A stretch of 64,000 nucleotides of DNA from Deinococcus ruber (lineage in GTDB: Bacteria > Deinococcota > Deinococci > Deinococcales > Deinococcaceae). Positions within the stretch are counted from its first letter, which is position 1. The number at the start of each line of letters is the position of its first letter. The stretch is taken from the NCBI RefSeq assembly GCF_014648095.1, contig NZ_BMQL01000001.1:372001-436000 (forward strand). Direction: 5' to 3'. Of the stretch, positions 13,245-23,831 are shown one piece after another. The notes under the pieces were generated by a model. The model was not told the DNA's origin, did no database searches, and saw only the letters and a program-made list of their open reading frames with translations. The position numbers and the translations under genes are program-made.

Positions 13245-14435
13245 GTGAAGCGTCTGCCCTTTTTTCTTCCTGCGTCCCGATTGTTTGTCTCCTGCCTGCT
13301 CACCACCTGGCTGACCTGCTCCGGCTTTATGCCCGCCTTCGCCGCTCCCCGACTGGGCGGCCACGATACCTATACCCGCCTGGTCTTCGACCTGCCCGCC
13401 GCCAGCACGGCCCGCACCGCCTTCAGCAGTGGCAGTGGCGGCAACACCGTCCTGACCATCACGCTTCAGGTTCCGCTCAAAACCGAGCGTGGCAACCTGC
13501 TGGAACCGGGCGTGGCCTCCTATGCCACGGCAGGCAAGACCGTGACGCTGCAACTGGCGAGCGGCTCGAAGACGGCCAGCGTCACGGTGCTTCCGGCGAG
13601 TGGTGGACAGCCGAACCGTCTGGTCATCGACGTGCCGTTTGCGCCTGCCAAAGCGGGCAGCACCCCGGCAGCAACCACGCCCGGCGGCACAGCCACACCC
13701 AGAGTTCCGGCACCGCCCAGGCAGCCGCCTGCCCCGGTCAAGGTCGCGGCCCCGGTGCTGACGGTGGTACTGGATGCCGGACATGGCGGCGTCGATTCCG
13801 GGATGGTCAGCCGCTGGGTGACTGAAAAAGACGTGACGCTGGACGTGGCGATGCGTGTGCGCGGCTATCTGACGCAGCGCGGCGTGAAGGTGATCATGGT
13901 TCGCAGCCGCGACACTCAGCTCTCGACCGACAAGCGCACCGATCTGGAAGCGCGTTCGAGGCTCGCACGGGCGGGCACGGTCAATGCGTATATCAGCATC
14001 CACGTGAACAGCGGCGACAGTTCGGCAGACGGCATCGAGACGTATTATTTCGGCAGCACCCTGAATACCTCGAACCGCTCGCTGGCTGTGCAGGAGAACG
14101 GTGGTGGCAGCATCGGACAGCAGCTCACGCGGCAGGCCAGCGGCACCGCGCAGAGTCTGGTGGGCGACCTGCTGGCCCAGGCGAAACTGTCGTTCAGTGC
14201 CCAGCTCGCCAAGAGCGTCCAGAGTCAGCTCATCGGCATGACCGGGGCGACCAACCGGGGCGTGCAGTCCGACGCCTTCTACGTCATCCGCAATCCGACT
14301 GTTCCGGCAATCCTGACCGAAATCGGCTTTGGCAGCAGCCCCGACGAAGGCCCCAAGCTCGCGCAGGCAGGCTACCGCGACCGCGTGGCCGGAGCCATCG
14401 CCACCGGCATCCTGAAGTTTCTGAAGGTCAACTGA
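13245..14435 (+). CDS. N-acetylmuramoyl-L-alanine amidase (AMIN plus Amidase_3)
   Basis: A 396-residue peptidoglycan amidase that cleaves the bond between muramic acid and the stem peptide. Order: signal peptide (to about residue 34, ending AFA), an AMIN-like beta domain (GGHDTYTRLVFDLP) that targets the enzyme to the envelope, a proline-rich linker, and Amidase_3 with zinc ligands in DAGHGG, the E of VTEKD, and ISIHVNS, plus the catalytic glutamate in LTEIGFGS. The start is the GTG at 13245, because it follows a TACACT box by 8 nt and gives a proper signal peptide. AmiC-like. Confidence 0.92.
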   Translation: MKRLPFFLPASRLFVSCLLTTWLTCSGFMPAFAAPRLGGHDTYTRLVFDLPAASTARTAFSSGSGGNTVLTITLQVPLKTERGNLLEPGVASYATAGKTVTLQLASGSKTASVTVLPASGGQPNRLVIDVPFAPAKAGSTPAATTPGGTATPRVPAPPRQPPAPVKVAAPVLTVVLDAGHGGVDSGMVSRWVTEKDVTLDVAMRVRGYLTQRGVKVIMVRSRDTQLSTDKRTDLEARSRLARAGTVNAYISIHVNSGDSSADGIETYYFGSTLNTSNRSLAVQENGGGSIGQQLTRQASGTAQSLVGDLLAQAKLSFSAQLAKSVQSQLIGMTGATNRGVQSDAFYVIRNPTVPAILTEIGFGSSPDEGPKLAQAGYRDRVAGAIATGILKFLKVN

Positions 14436-14473
14436 GAGAGGGCAGCAGGGCCTACAGCATCCGACAAAAGAAG

Positions 14474-14512
14474 AGCGTCAGAACAAGAGGCCGAAACGCC
14501 GTTCAGGACGCT
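14474..14512. terminator. Candidate hairpin between convergent amidase and ABC ATPase genes
   Basis: AGCGTCAGAAC and GTTCAGGACGCT pair with one bulge over a 16-nt loop. No strong T-tract. The rest of 14436-14577 shows nothing else. Confidence 0.45.
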
Positions 14513-14577
14513 GTTCCTACTTCCCACTTCCGACAACTGCTCTGAACACACGCTGCGCGGCTCTGCTCTTCCCCGCC

Positions 14578-15258
14578 TCAGTTGTCGGTCAGAGCGCCGT
14601 CGAGCAGGTGCAGGCGGCGGTCGGCGCGGGTCGCCAGCGCTTCATCGTGGGTCACGAGCAGCACGCCCGAGTCGTCCTGTTTTGCCAGTTCGATCAGCAG
14701 GGTGGCAACCGCGTGGGCGTTGGCAGTGTCGAGGCTGCCGGTGGGTTCGTCGGCCAGCAGGATGGCCGGGCGGGCCACCAGCGCACGGGCCAGAGCAACG
14801 CGCTGCCGCTCTCCGCCCGAAAGCTGTTCGGGCATGGCGCGTTCGCGTCCAGACAGACCCACCGCCGCCAGCAATTCACGCGCCCGGCCCCGCAGATCGC
14901 GCCGCAGCAGCATCCCCGGCACCATCAGATTTCCAAGCACGTCCAGATCGGGCAGCAGGTAATGGTGCTGAAACACCAGTCCCACTGCCTGCGCCCGCCG
15001 CTGGGCACGGGCCTGAGTGCTGAGCGTGTCGATTCGCACGCCGCCCCACGACACCTCCCCGGCATTGGGCCGATCCAGGCCGCCCAGCAGGTGCAGCAGC
15101 GTACTTTTACCGCTGCCACTCGGCCCTGTCACCGCCACCACCTCACCGCGCCCGACCTGAAGCGAGAGGCCGTGCAGCACCTCGGTTTCGCCAAAGGCGT
15201 GGCGCAGATTCAGCGCCTGAAGAGCGAGGTCGGGCGCGGAAACAGGAAGGGCCGTCAC
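14578..15258 (-). CDS. ABC transporter ATP-binding protein, LolD/MacB type
   Basis: A 226-residue ATPase with Walker [11 protein letters not shown]-loop VFQHHYLLP, signature LSGGERQRVALARAL and Walker B ILLADEPTGSLD. The sequence between Q-loop and signature (DVLGNLMVP) is typical of the LolD/MacB/FtsE group that drives mechanotransmission-type exporters. No permease gene is adjacent, so the partner must be elsewhere. The start is a GTG at 15258 placed 6 nt after TAGCAT on the minus strand (leaderless). Confidence 0.88.
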   Translation of the reverse strand: MTALPVSAPDLALQALNLRHAFGETEVLHGLSLQVGRGEVVAVTGPSGSGKSTLLHLLGGLDRPNAGEVSWGGVRIDTLSTQARAQRRAQAVGLVFQHHYLLPDLDVLGNLMVPGMLLRRDLRGRARELLAAVGLSGRERAMPEQLSGGERQRVALARALVARPAILLADEPTGSLDTANAHAVATLLIELAKQDDSGVLLVTHDEALATRADRRLHLLDGALTDN

Positions 15259-15324
15259 GCAGGGATGCTAACAGAAGCGCGGGCGACACGTGGGCCGCCC
15301 CTCCCGCATGACAACATACGCAGC

Positions 15325-15696
15325 ATGACCCGCTCTTCCACCCGTTCCCGGCGCTTCGGCGTGGGCCTGCTGTCTGTGCTGTTCATCGGCGCAGGTTCGC
15401 TGCACTTCCTTCGCCCTCAGATCTATGACAGCATCGTTCCGAGCTGGGTGCCCGATGCCCGCACCGCCACCCTGCTGAGCGGCGCAGCAGAGGTGGCGGG
15501 CGGCCTGGGACTGCTGCTGCCCGCCACCCGCACCCCCGCGAGCTGGGGGCTGATCCTGCTGCTGCTGGCGGTCTTTCCGGCAAACCTGAACATGGCCCAG
15601 CACCCGGAAAAGTACGGCCTGCCGGGCTGGGCGCTGTGGGCGAGGCTGCCGCTGCAACCGCTGCTGATGTGGTGGGTGTGGAAGAGCCGGAAGTAA
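15325..15696 (+). CDS. DoxX-like small membrane protein
   Basis: A 123-residue protein with four hydrophobic segments, beginning MTRSSTRSRRFGVGLLSVLFIGAGSLHF. The GAGSLHF..P..Y...VP pattern and the following SGAAEVAGGLGLLLP match the DoxX/DoxD-like family of four-helix membrane proteins of uncertain function. I chose the ATG at 15325 because everything upstream in the frame overlaps the divergent ABC ATPase gene. It diverges from that gene with 66 bp between the starts. Confidence 0.8.
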   Translation: MTRSSTRSRRFGVGLLSVLFIGAGSLHFLRPQIYDSIVPSWVPDARTATLLSGAAEVAGGLGLLLPATRTPASWGLILLLLAVFPANLNMAQHPEKYGLPGWALWARLPLQPLLMWWVWKSRK

Positions 15697-15716
15697 ATGC
15701 GGTGTCTTCACCGCGC

Positions 15717-17627
<1,911 letters not shown>

Positions 17628-17649
17628 AGGAACCTCCGGGGGTGGCGTC

Positions 17650-17673
17650 AGTGTAGCGCCGCATTGCTATCCT
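17650..17673. promoter_or_regulatory. Divergent -10 boxes of acsA and coaX
   Basis: TACACT on the minus strand (17655-17650) gives acsA a leader of roughly 15-20 nt with a Shine-Dalgarno sequence. TATCCT on the plus strand (17668-17673) ends 5 nt before the coaX ATG, giving a leaderless message. Confidence 0.55.
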
Positions 17674-17678
17674 GCCGC

Positions 17679-18497
17679 ATGGCACCTTCCGCTTCCCGTT
17701 TTCCGCTGCTGGCGGTCGACATCGGCAACACCAGCACCGTGCTGGGTCTGGCCGACGAACACCTGAACCTGACGCACACCTGGAGGCTGCGAACCAACCG
17801 CGACCTGTTGCCCGACGATCTGGCGCTGCAACTGCACAGCCTGCTGAGTCTGGACGGCATGACGCCGCCTGCCAGCGCGGTGCTGTCGAGCGTGGCCCCG
17901 CCGCTGGGTCAGAATTACCGCTCGGCGCTGCGGCAGCATTTCGGCGTCGAGGCGCTGGAGGTGAGCGCCGAGAATCTGCCGGAAGTGCGCGTGGAACTCG
18001 ATACCCCGGCGGCGGTAGGCGCTGACCGCCTGTGCAATCTGTACGGAGCCGAGCGCTATCTGAAGGACCACGAATACGCTGTGGTCGTGGACTTCGGCAC
18101 CAGCACCAACTTCGACATCATCGGGCGCGGGCGGCGCTTTATCGGCGGCGTGCTGGCGACCGGAGCGCAGGTGTCTGCCGACGCGCTGTTCTCGCGGGCC
18201 GCCAAACTGCCGCGCATCGCGCTGGAAGCTCCGGCCACCGCCATCGGCAAGAACACCATTCACGCGCTGCAATCTGGGCTGGTCTTCGGGTACGCCGAGA
18301 TGGTGGACGGGCTGCTGCGCCGTATCCGCGCCGAGCTGGACGCGCCCGCTGTCGCTGTTGCCACAGGCGGCTTCGCGCACACGCTAGAGGGCATCTGCCG
18401 CGAGATCGACGCCTACGACGAGACGCTGACGCTGCGCGGCATGGTGGAACTGTGGCACAGCCAGCAGGCGAAGAACACCGCCAGCAGAACGCTCTGA
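17679..18497 (+). CDS. coaX: Type III pantothenate kinase
   Basis: Phosphorylates pantothenate in the first step of CoA synthesis. The 272-residue protein has the ASKHA-fold signatures of CoaX: AVDIGNTSTVLGL, GADRLCNLYGA and VVDFGTSTNFD, followed by GGVLATGAQVSADALF and the glycine-rich VATGGFAHTL. The ATG at 17679 is chosen because the region before it overlaps the divergent acsA promoter. Divergence with acetyl-CoA synthetase places two CoA-related genes side by side. Confidence 0.94.
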   Translation: MAPSASRFPLLAVDIGNTSTVLGLADEHLNLTHTWRLRTNRDLLPDDLALQLHSLLSLDGMTPPASAVLSSVAPPLGQNYRSALRQHFGVEALEVSAENLPEVRVELDTPAAVGADRLCNLYGAERYLKDHEYAVVVDFGTSTNFDIIGRGRRFIGGVLATGAQVSADALFSRAAKLPRIALEAPATAIGKNTIHALQSGLVFGYAEMVDGLLRRIRAELDAPAVAVATGGFAHTLEGICREIDAYDETLTLRGMVELWHSQQAKNTASRTL

Positions 18498-18518
18498 CGG
18501 GCAAGAGAACTGACTCGC

Positions 18519-19013
18519 CTACCAGGTATCGCCCCCACCCGGCGGCGGCCAAGCCCCCAGCAGGCGGCGCAGCAGGATGATCTGACCGATGTGAACCGCG
18601 TTGTGAAGGACGTGCAGCGTCAGTTCGTAGCCGAGCGTTTCGGTTGGCCGCACCAGCCGCGACAGGTCGGCTTCACGCGCCAGCCGTTTTGTTTCGCTCA
18701 GCCCCGCCAGAAACGCCAGCTTCAGCGCGTCCCAGCCGTCTTCCCCGATGCTGGGCCAGCCCTGGGCGGCGTGTTCAGGAACAGACGGCTGTTCGCCGTG
18801 CGCCAGCCCGAGCGTGTACCGCTGCCAGAAATGCATGTGCGCCACGATCTCGGCGATGGTATGCGGCGCACCCTGTACCCATAGGCAGGCAATCTCGGCA
18901 CTCAGATCCTGAAAGGCGCGGCTGGGTGGCACGAACGCACTGCCCTCGTCGAGCAGACGCTCAAGTGCGAGCGGTGGCGGCCCGAACAGCAGTTCCTCAG
19001 ATGGCGGAAGCAT
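18519..19013 (-). CDS. DinB superfamily metal-binding protein
   Basis: A 164-residue four-helix protein of the DinB/YfiT-like group. The likely metal-binding histidines are in IAEIVAHMHFWQR and in LHVLHNAVHIGQIILLRRLLG near the C-terminus, as in the family. Deinococcus genomes carry many such genes, some stress induced; substrate unknown (thiol transfer has been shown for some members that use bacillithiol, and bshA is in this window). TACACT lies 6 nt before the ATG on the minus strand, so the message is probably leaderless. Confidence 0.82.
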   Translation of the reverse strand: MLPPSEELLFGPPPLALERLLDEGSAFVPPSRAFQDLSAEIACLWVQGAPHTIAEIVAHMHFWQRYTLGLAHGEQPSVPEHAAQGWPSIGEDGWDALKLAFLAGLSETKRLAREADLSRLVRPTETLGYELTLHVLHNAVHIGQIILLRRLLGAWPPPGGGDTW

Positions 19014-19019
19014 ATCGAC

Positions 19020-19025
19020 AGTGTA
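19020..19025 (-). promoter_or_regulatory. -10 box of the leaderless DinB transcript
   Basis: TACACT on the minus strand ends 6 nt before the ATG at 19013. Confidence 0.6.
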
Positions 19026-19212
19026 AGAGGGCGGAGATCAAGGAACCCCTGAAGACGCGGCAGGCCAGCCAGAGCGCCTCCCACAGCCCGCCGCCCTACC
19101 CTGCCTTCCTTCCATTGTTTGTATCCTCAGCACTACGTTTCCTGAGTGTGTTCATGTTAAGATACCCGGCAAGGTGGCGTTCATCTCAGGTGAACCGTCA
19201 CGCTGGAGAACC

Positions 19213-20334
19213 ATGGACTACTACGAGTTGCTGGGCGTGGCGCGGACCGCCGACGCCGACGAAATCAAGAGTGCATACCGCAAGCTGGCCCTGAAGTTTC
19301 ACCCCGACCGCAACAAGGAACCGGGAGCCGCCGCGCAGTTCTCGAAGATCAACGAAGCATATGCCGTGCTGGGCGACGCCGAGAAGCGGGCGCATTTCGA
19401 CCGGTACGGCTCGGCTCCCAGCGGCGGCATGCCGGGCGGTGACCCGTTCGGCGGGCAGGGCTTCGATCCGATGGACATCTTCGAGCAGCTGTTCGGCGGT
19501 GGCATGTTCGGGGGCGCTCGTGGTGGACGGCGCGGCCCGGCACGTGGCGACGACATCGAAACCGAAGTGAAGGTCACGCTGGAGCAGGCCCGCGAGGGAG
19601 CTGAGGTGCAGGTGCAGGTTGACCGCCTGACCACCTGCGAACACTGCCACGGCAAGAAGTCGGAGCCGGGTGGCCGCCCGCCCAAGACCTGTTCGACGTG
19701 CAGCGGTCAGGGCGTGGTGCAGGCGCAGGCACGCACCATCTTCGGCAACGTCATGACACAGCAGCCCTGCCCCACCTGCCGGGGCGAGGGCGTCATCATC
19801 GAGGACCCGTGTACGGTATGCCGGGGCCGGGGCCGCACCCTGAAGGGCGAAACCGTGTCGGTCAAGCTGCCACGCGGCATCGACGAGGGCTACCGTATCC
19901 GGGTGGCGGGCATGGGTAACGAGGGGCCGGGCGGCAACGGCGACCTGTTCGCGCACATCGAGATGGTGCCGCACCCCGACCTGAAACGCGAGGCCGAGCA
20001 TCTGATCTTTATCGCCCGTCTGCCGTACCCGCGCATGGTGCTGGGCGGCAAGGTGAGTGTGCCCACCCTCGATGGCCCACAGGATATGGAAGTCAAGCCG
20101 GGTACCCAGCACGGCGAAATGGCGAGGCTGCGCGGTCAGGGACTGCCACGCCTTCAGGCCAGCGGCACCGGCGATCTGGTGGTGGTCTTCGAGGTCGATG
20201 TGCCCAAGCCCGGCCAGCTCTCGCCCGAGGCCAAAACCGCACTCAGCGAGTACGCCAGTTCCATCGGCGACGAACTGCACGAGCATAAAGGTGGCTTCTT
20301 CGAACGCATCGGCAAGGTCATTCGCGGCGAGTAA
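19213..20334 (+). CDS. dnaJ: Chaperone protein DnaJ
   Basis: Co-chaperone that stimulates DnaK ATPase. The 373-residue protein has a J domain with HPD at 30-32, a G/F-rich linker (about 70-110), four zinc-finger repeats ([32 protein letters not shown]) and the C-terminal peptide-binding domains. The first zinc repeat deviates from CxxCxGxG in its last residues. I set the start at 19213, giving MDYYELLGV; the ATG at 19174 would add 13 residues foreign to the family. GGAG lies 4 nt upstream. No dnaK or grpE is adjacent. A hairpin terminator follows. Confidence 0.96.
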   Translation: MDYYELLGVARTADADEIKSAYRKLALKFHPDRNKEPGAAAQFSKINEAYAVLGDAEKRAHFDRYGSAPSGGMPGGDPFGGQGFDPMDIFEQLFGGGMFGGARGGRRGPARGDDIETEVKVTLEQAREGAEVQVQVDRLTTCEHCHGKKSEPGGRPPKTCSTCSGQGVVQAQARTIFGNVMTQQPCPTCRGEGVIIEDPCTVCRGRGRTLKGETVSVKLPRGIDEGYRIRVAGMGNEGPGGNGDLFAHIEMVPHPDLKREAEHLIFIARLPYPRMVLGGKVSVPTLDGPQDMEVKPGTQHGEMARLRGQGLPRLQASGTGDLVVVFEVDVPKPGQLSPEAKTALSEYASSIGDELHEHKGGFFERIGKVIRGE

Positions 20335-20388
20335 AACGGCGTGTGCCGACGCCTAAAAGCGTCAAGGTAGGACAGAACATTCATCTGC

Positions 20389-20430
20389 GGGGGGCTGCCT
20401 TCAACTCAAGGAGGCAGCTCCCGACTCTTT
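20389..20430 (+). terminator. Hairpin terminator after dnaJ
   Basis: GGGGGCTGCCTT pairs with AAGGAGGCAGCTCCC (one bulge), followed by GACTCTTT. A smaller GACGC/GCGTC hairpin precedes it at 20348-20363. The remaining sequence to 20562 holds the prs promoter, with TATGCT at 20492-20497 as a possible -10. Confidence 0.65.
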
Positions 20431-20562
20431 CAGGCTGTTCCTGTGTGGGGAACGGCTCAAGGCCTGCTCAACTGCAATACACGTCACACGGTATGCTGCT
20501 CACGTTCCCATTGCCGGACACCCGCCCCAACCTTTCTCCTACTCCCCGCCGGAGGTTCATCC

Positions 20563-21525
20563 GTGAACAGCAACCGTGGCCCGCTGCTCGTTTTTTCCGG
20601 GCAAAGCAATCGTCCTCTCGCCGAAGAAATCTGCCAGCACCTGGGCATTCACCTGGGCAAGAGCGAGACCATCAAGTTCAGCAACGAGAATCTGATCGTG
20701 CAGTACACCGAGTCGCTGCGTGAAGGCGACGTGTTCATCGTTCAGAGTTTCAGCACGCCCGTCTCGGACGCGATCATGGAACTGCTGATCATGATCGACG
20801 CTGCCAAAAGTGCGTCTGCTGGCCGTGTGACCGCCGTGATTCCGTATTACAGCTATGCCCGCAGCGACAAGAAAGACGCGCCGCGCATCAGCATCGCCGG
20901 GCGACTGGTGGCCGATCTGCTTCAGGCAGCAGGGGCCGACCGGGTACTGACCATGACGCTGCACAGCCCACAGGTCCACGGCTTCTTCTCGGTGCCTGTC
21001 GATCACCTGTCATCCGACCGGGTGATCGCCGGGCATATCCGCGACACCGTGACCGACTCGCAGAACGGCGTGGTGCTGGCCCCCGATTCCGGCAGCATCA
21101 AGCGGGCGTCTGCCATTGCAAGACGCCTGAACTGTGGTCTGGCGTTCATCGACAAGCAGCGCCTGACCGATACCGAGGTCGAGCCACGCGCCCTGATCGG
21201 TGACGTGCGGGGCAAGAAGGTCTACATCGTAGACGACGAGATCAGCACGGCGGGCAGCCTGGTGGAAGCGGTGAATTTCGCCAAGCGCATGGGCGCACAG
21301 GAAGTGTACGTGGCGGTTACGCACGGCGTGTACACCGGCCCCGCTATCGAGCGAATCGCTGCGCTGGACGCTGTCGAGGTCGCCAGCACCAATACGGTTC
21401 TGGTTCCGCAGGCCAAGATCGACGGCAGCGGCGGCAAACTGAAGGTTCTGAGCGTGGCGAAGCTGTTTGCCGACGCCATCTCCAACATCCATACCGGAGA
21501 GAGCGTCAGCACCCTGTTCGAGTAA
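20563..21525 (+). CDS. prs: Ribose-phosphate pyrophosphokinase
   Basis: Makes PRPP from ribose 5-phosphate and ATP for purine, pyrimidine, histidine and tryptophan synthesis. The 320-residue protein shows [15 protein letters not shown] segment, [14 protein letters not shown] with the flexible-loop lysine, HSPQVHGFF and the PRPP-binding loop [14 protein letters not shown]. The start is the GTG at 20563, because GGAGG lies 7 nt upstream and the product then begins [14 protein letters not shown] start at 20443 is open but adds 40 residues not found in the family. Confidence 0.95.
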   Translation: MNSNRGPLLVFSGQSNRPLAEEICQHLGIHLGKSETIKFSNENLIVQYTESLREGDVFIVQSFSTPVSDAIMELLIMIDAAKSASAGRVTAVIPYYSYARSDKKDAPRISIAGRLVADLLQAAGADRVLTMTLHSPQVHGFFSVPVDHLSSDRVIAGHIRDTVTDSQNGVVLAPDSGSIKRASAIARRLNCGLAFIDKQRLTDTEVEPRALIGDVRGKKVYIVDDEISTAGSLVEAVNFAKRMGAQEVYVAVTHGVYTGPAIERIAALDAVEVASTNTVLVPQAKIDGSGGKLKVLSVAKLFADAISNIHTGESVSTLFE

Positions 21526-21550
21526 ACAGAGCTTCGAAAAAACACAGACG

Positions 21551-21620
21551 TTGGGGGTTAGGGTTCAGGAAAAGCGGGCAGCGATGCTCATCACTGCTTT
21601 TCCTAAGCCCTAGCCCCCAA
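21551..21620. repeat. 25-bp imperfect inverted repeat upstream of the ClC gene
   Basis: Arms 21551-21575 and 21596-21620 match at 22 of 25 positions over a 20-nt spacer; all three mismatches can form G-T pairs in one orientation. It lies between the prs stop and the ClC promoter and may act as terminator, but the length and rich G/C runs are also like the small dispersed repeats of Deinococcus. Confidence 0.7.
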
Positions 21621-21631
21621 AACCTAACCCC

Positions 21632-21637
21632 TATACT
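21632..21637 (+). promoter_or_regulatory. -10 box of the leaderless ClC transcript
   Basis: TATACT ends 6 nt before the GTG at 21644. Confidence 0.65.
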
Positions 21638-21643
21638 GTCGCC

Positions 21644-23362
21644 GTGCGCTCTCCTCTGCCCCGCACCATTCTGACGCGCCTGGAAACCGGGCGTCTGGTG
21701 CTCTACAGCCTGTTGGCGGGCGGCCTGGTCGGACTGGTCGGGACCGGCTGGCGCGAAGTTCTGGATATGGTGCTGAATCTGGGTGCCTGGGTGCTGGGCT
21801 ATCGTCCTCCCGGCGCGGCGGGCGAGGGCGGCCTGCTGATGGCCTTTGGTGACACCCTGCCGTATGCGCTGCTGCTGCTGCCGATCTGCGGAGCGGTGTA
21901 TGCGCTGCTGATGCATTCGCGGCTGAGCGACCCGCTGAACGCGGTGGTGGCGGGCTATCACGCCCGTGGCGACTGGAAAGACCCGCTGACACAGGCACGC
22001 GGACTGCTAGGCACCGTTCTGGGGCAGGCATCTGGACTGCTGGTAGGACGCGACAGCAGCTTTATCGCGCTGGGAAGCATGTGTGCGCTGCTGCTGAGCC
22101 GGGTGGCCCGCATCGACGCGGGCGAGCGCCGGGTGCTCACGCTGGCGTGCGTGGCGGCGGCGATAGGGCTGGTACTGCACGCGCCCCTGGCTGCCGCCGT
22201 CCTGATGGCCGAGGTGCTGTATCGCCGCTTCGAATTCGAGTTTGAAGTGCTGATGCCGTGTGTGCTTGCGGCAGTGTGCGCCTCGGCGGTGTCGGGCCTG
22301 ATGGTGGGCTTCGAGCCGCTGTTCTCACTGCCCGGTGCCCTCATGCCCAGCGCCGGGCAGCTTCCGCTGTATCTGCTGCTGGCAGGGGCCGTCACGCTGC
22401 TCAGCTGGATTCTGGCGCAGGTCACGACGGTCATCTCACAGGTGTTCGAGCGCCCGGCCTTCCAGCGCGGTTGGCTGGCCCGCTGGCCGCTGCGGGTGCT
22501 GATGGGCGCGGTCTTCGGCCTGATCACGGCAGCCATTGCGGTGTACAGCACGCCCACCATTTTGGGCGGCGGCTCCGGCTGGCTTCAGCTGGGGGTCAGC
22601 GGGTTTCTGGGCAGCGAGGCGGGCGGGATGGCAGCGTGGCGCTGGCTGCTGATGGCGCTGGGCGCACAGCTCGCCTTCGGAGGCGGCGTCCTGGTGTCGG
22701 CAGCGACGGGTGGCCTGCTGGGCGTGGGGCTGGCCTCGGCGCTGGGCAGCTTTGGCCTGAATCTCGATGCGTCGGTGTCTGCACTCATCGGGGCGGCCAC
22801 CTGCCTGACCGTGACGCTGAATATTCCGGTGGCGGCGGCGCTGCTGGCCGTGACCTGGGGCGGAGACGCGCTGCTGCCAGTGGCGCTGGCTTCGACGGGT
22901 CTGGCACACACCCTCAGCGGTGAAGCGAGTCTGCTGTCCGGACAGGTCAGCCGCCGCGCCCAGTCGCGGGTACACGCGCCCACAGCCGCCACTGTGCTGG
23001 GGCGGATCGCCTCACCACTCAGACCGCTGACCACCGTTTCCCTTCCCGCCTCAGCCCAGTCTGCGGGCACGCTCGCCACCGAAGCGGGAGACGGCGACAG
23101 CGCGGCCCGCCCGCTGCCCCCCGAGGCAGCCAGTGCCCAGGTGCGTCAGCTGTATCGCCAGGAAGTGCCGCGCAGCTGGCTGGGTGCCCGTGTCGGCGTA
23201 CTGACCCTGCCCGAGCGGATGGAACTGGTGGGCGTGGTGCAGAACGGGCAGGCGCGTCTGAGTCAGGCCGGGCTGCGGCTGAACGCGGGTGACGAGCTGC
23301 TGTTGCTGGCGACGCCGAGCGAATTCCAGAGCTGGCAGCAGTCGCTGCGCGTGCCGGGGTGA
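21644..23362 (+). CDS. ClC-family chloride channel/antiporter-like protein with TrkA-C tail
   Basis: A 572-residue protein with about ten hydrophobic helices of the ClC fold. The usual GSGIP and GKEGP ion-pathway motifs are not conserved; in their region are GRDSSFIALGSM and later AATCLTVTLNIPVAA. The last 110 residues are soluble and end in VGVVQNGQARLSQAGLRLNAGDELLLLATPSEF, a TrkA-C (RCK-C) type ligand-binding subdomain rather than CBS pairs. The start is the GTG at 21644, 6 nt after TATACT. Transport of chloride, fluoride or another anion cannot be inferred because the selectivity motifs differ. Confidence 0.82.
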   Translation: MRSPLPRTILTRLETGRLVLYSLLAGGLVGLVGTGWREVLDMVLNLGAWVLGYRPPGAAGEGGLLMAFGDTLPYALLLLPICGAVYALLMHSRLSDPLNAVVAGYHARGDWKDPLTQARGLLGTVLGQASGLLVGRDSSFIALGSMCALLLSRVARIDAGERRVLTLACVAAAIGLVLHAPLAAAVLMAEVLYRRFEFEFEVLMPCVLAAVCASAVSGLMVGFEPLFSLPGALMPSAGQLPLYLLLAGAVTLLSWILAQVTTVISQVFERPAFQRGWLARWPLRVLMGAVFGLITAAIAVYSTPTILGGGSGWLQLGVSGFLGSEAGGMAAWRWLLMALGAQLAFGGGVLVSAATGGLLGVGLASALGSFGLNLDASVSALIGAATCLTVTLNIPVAAALLAVTWGGDALLPVALASTGLAHTLSGEASLLSGQVSRRAQSRVHAPTAATVLGRIASPLRPLTTVSLPASAQSAGTLATEAGDGDSAARPLPPEAASAQVRQLYRQEVPRSWLGARVGVLTLPERMELVGVVQNGQARLSQAGLRLNAGDELLLLATPSEFQSWQQSLRVPG

Positions 23363-23370
23363 GGGGAAGA

Positions 23371-23813
23371 AGTGATGAGGTGCGGGTGATGCGTGATGTG
23401 ATGCTGGAAGACCTGCCAGAGCCAGAAAGGAGGTGATGAGGTACGAGTGATGCGTGATGTGACGTTGGAAGACCCGCCAGAGCAGCAACAGGTCAAGCTC
23501 AGACCCCACCCCGAGCCTGTGACACCACATCACCCATCCCGCATCACCCATCACAAAGGCAGTGATGAGGTACGAGTGATGCGTGATGTGACGTTGGAAG
23601 ACCCGCCAGAGCAGCAACAGGTCAAGCTCAGACCTCACCCCGAGCCTGTAACACCACATCACCCATCACGCATCACCCATCACAAAAGCAGTGATGAGGT
23701 ACGGGTGATGCGTGATGTGACGTTGGAAGGCACGCCAGAGCAACAACAGCGCAGAGTCAGACCTCACCCAGAGCCTGTAACACCACATCACTCATCACGC
23801 ATCACCCATCACG
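23371..23813 (+). repeat. Tandem array of 129-bp hairpin-ended repeats (three full, one partial)
   Basis: Full units begin at 23432, 23561 and 23690, exactly 129 bp apart; a truncated first unit starts at 23371 (about 61 bp). Each unit begins GTGATGAGGTACGAGTGATG and ends with CATCACCCATCAC-type sequence, so its ends are inverted complements made of GTGATG/CATCAC words. Because 129 is 43 codons, the array is open in frame on both strands (43-residue repeat beginning VMRDVTLEDPPEQQQ on the plus strand), but codon pattern and lack of a promoter make a protein unlikely. Confidence 0.85.
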
Positions 23814-23831
23814 GTATTTTCGGGCACGCGC

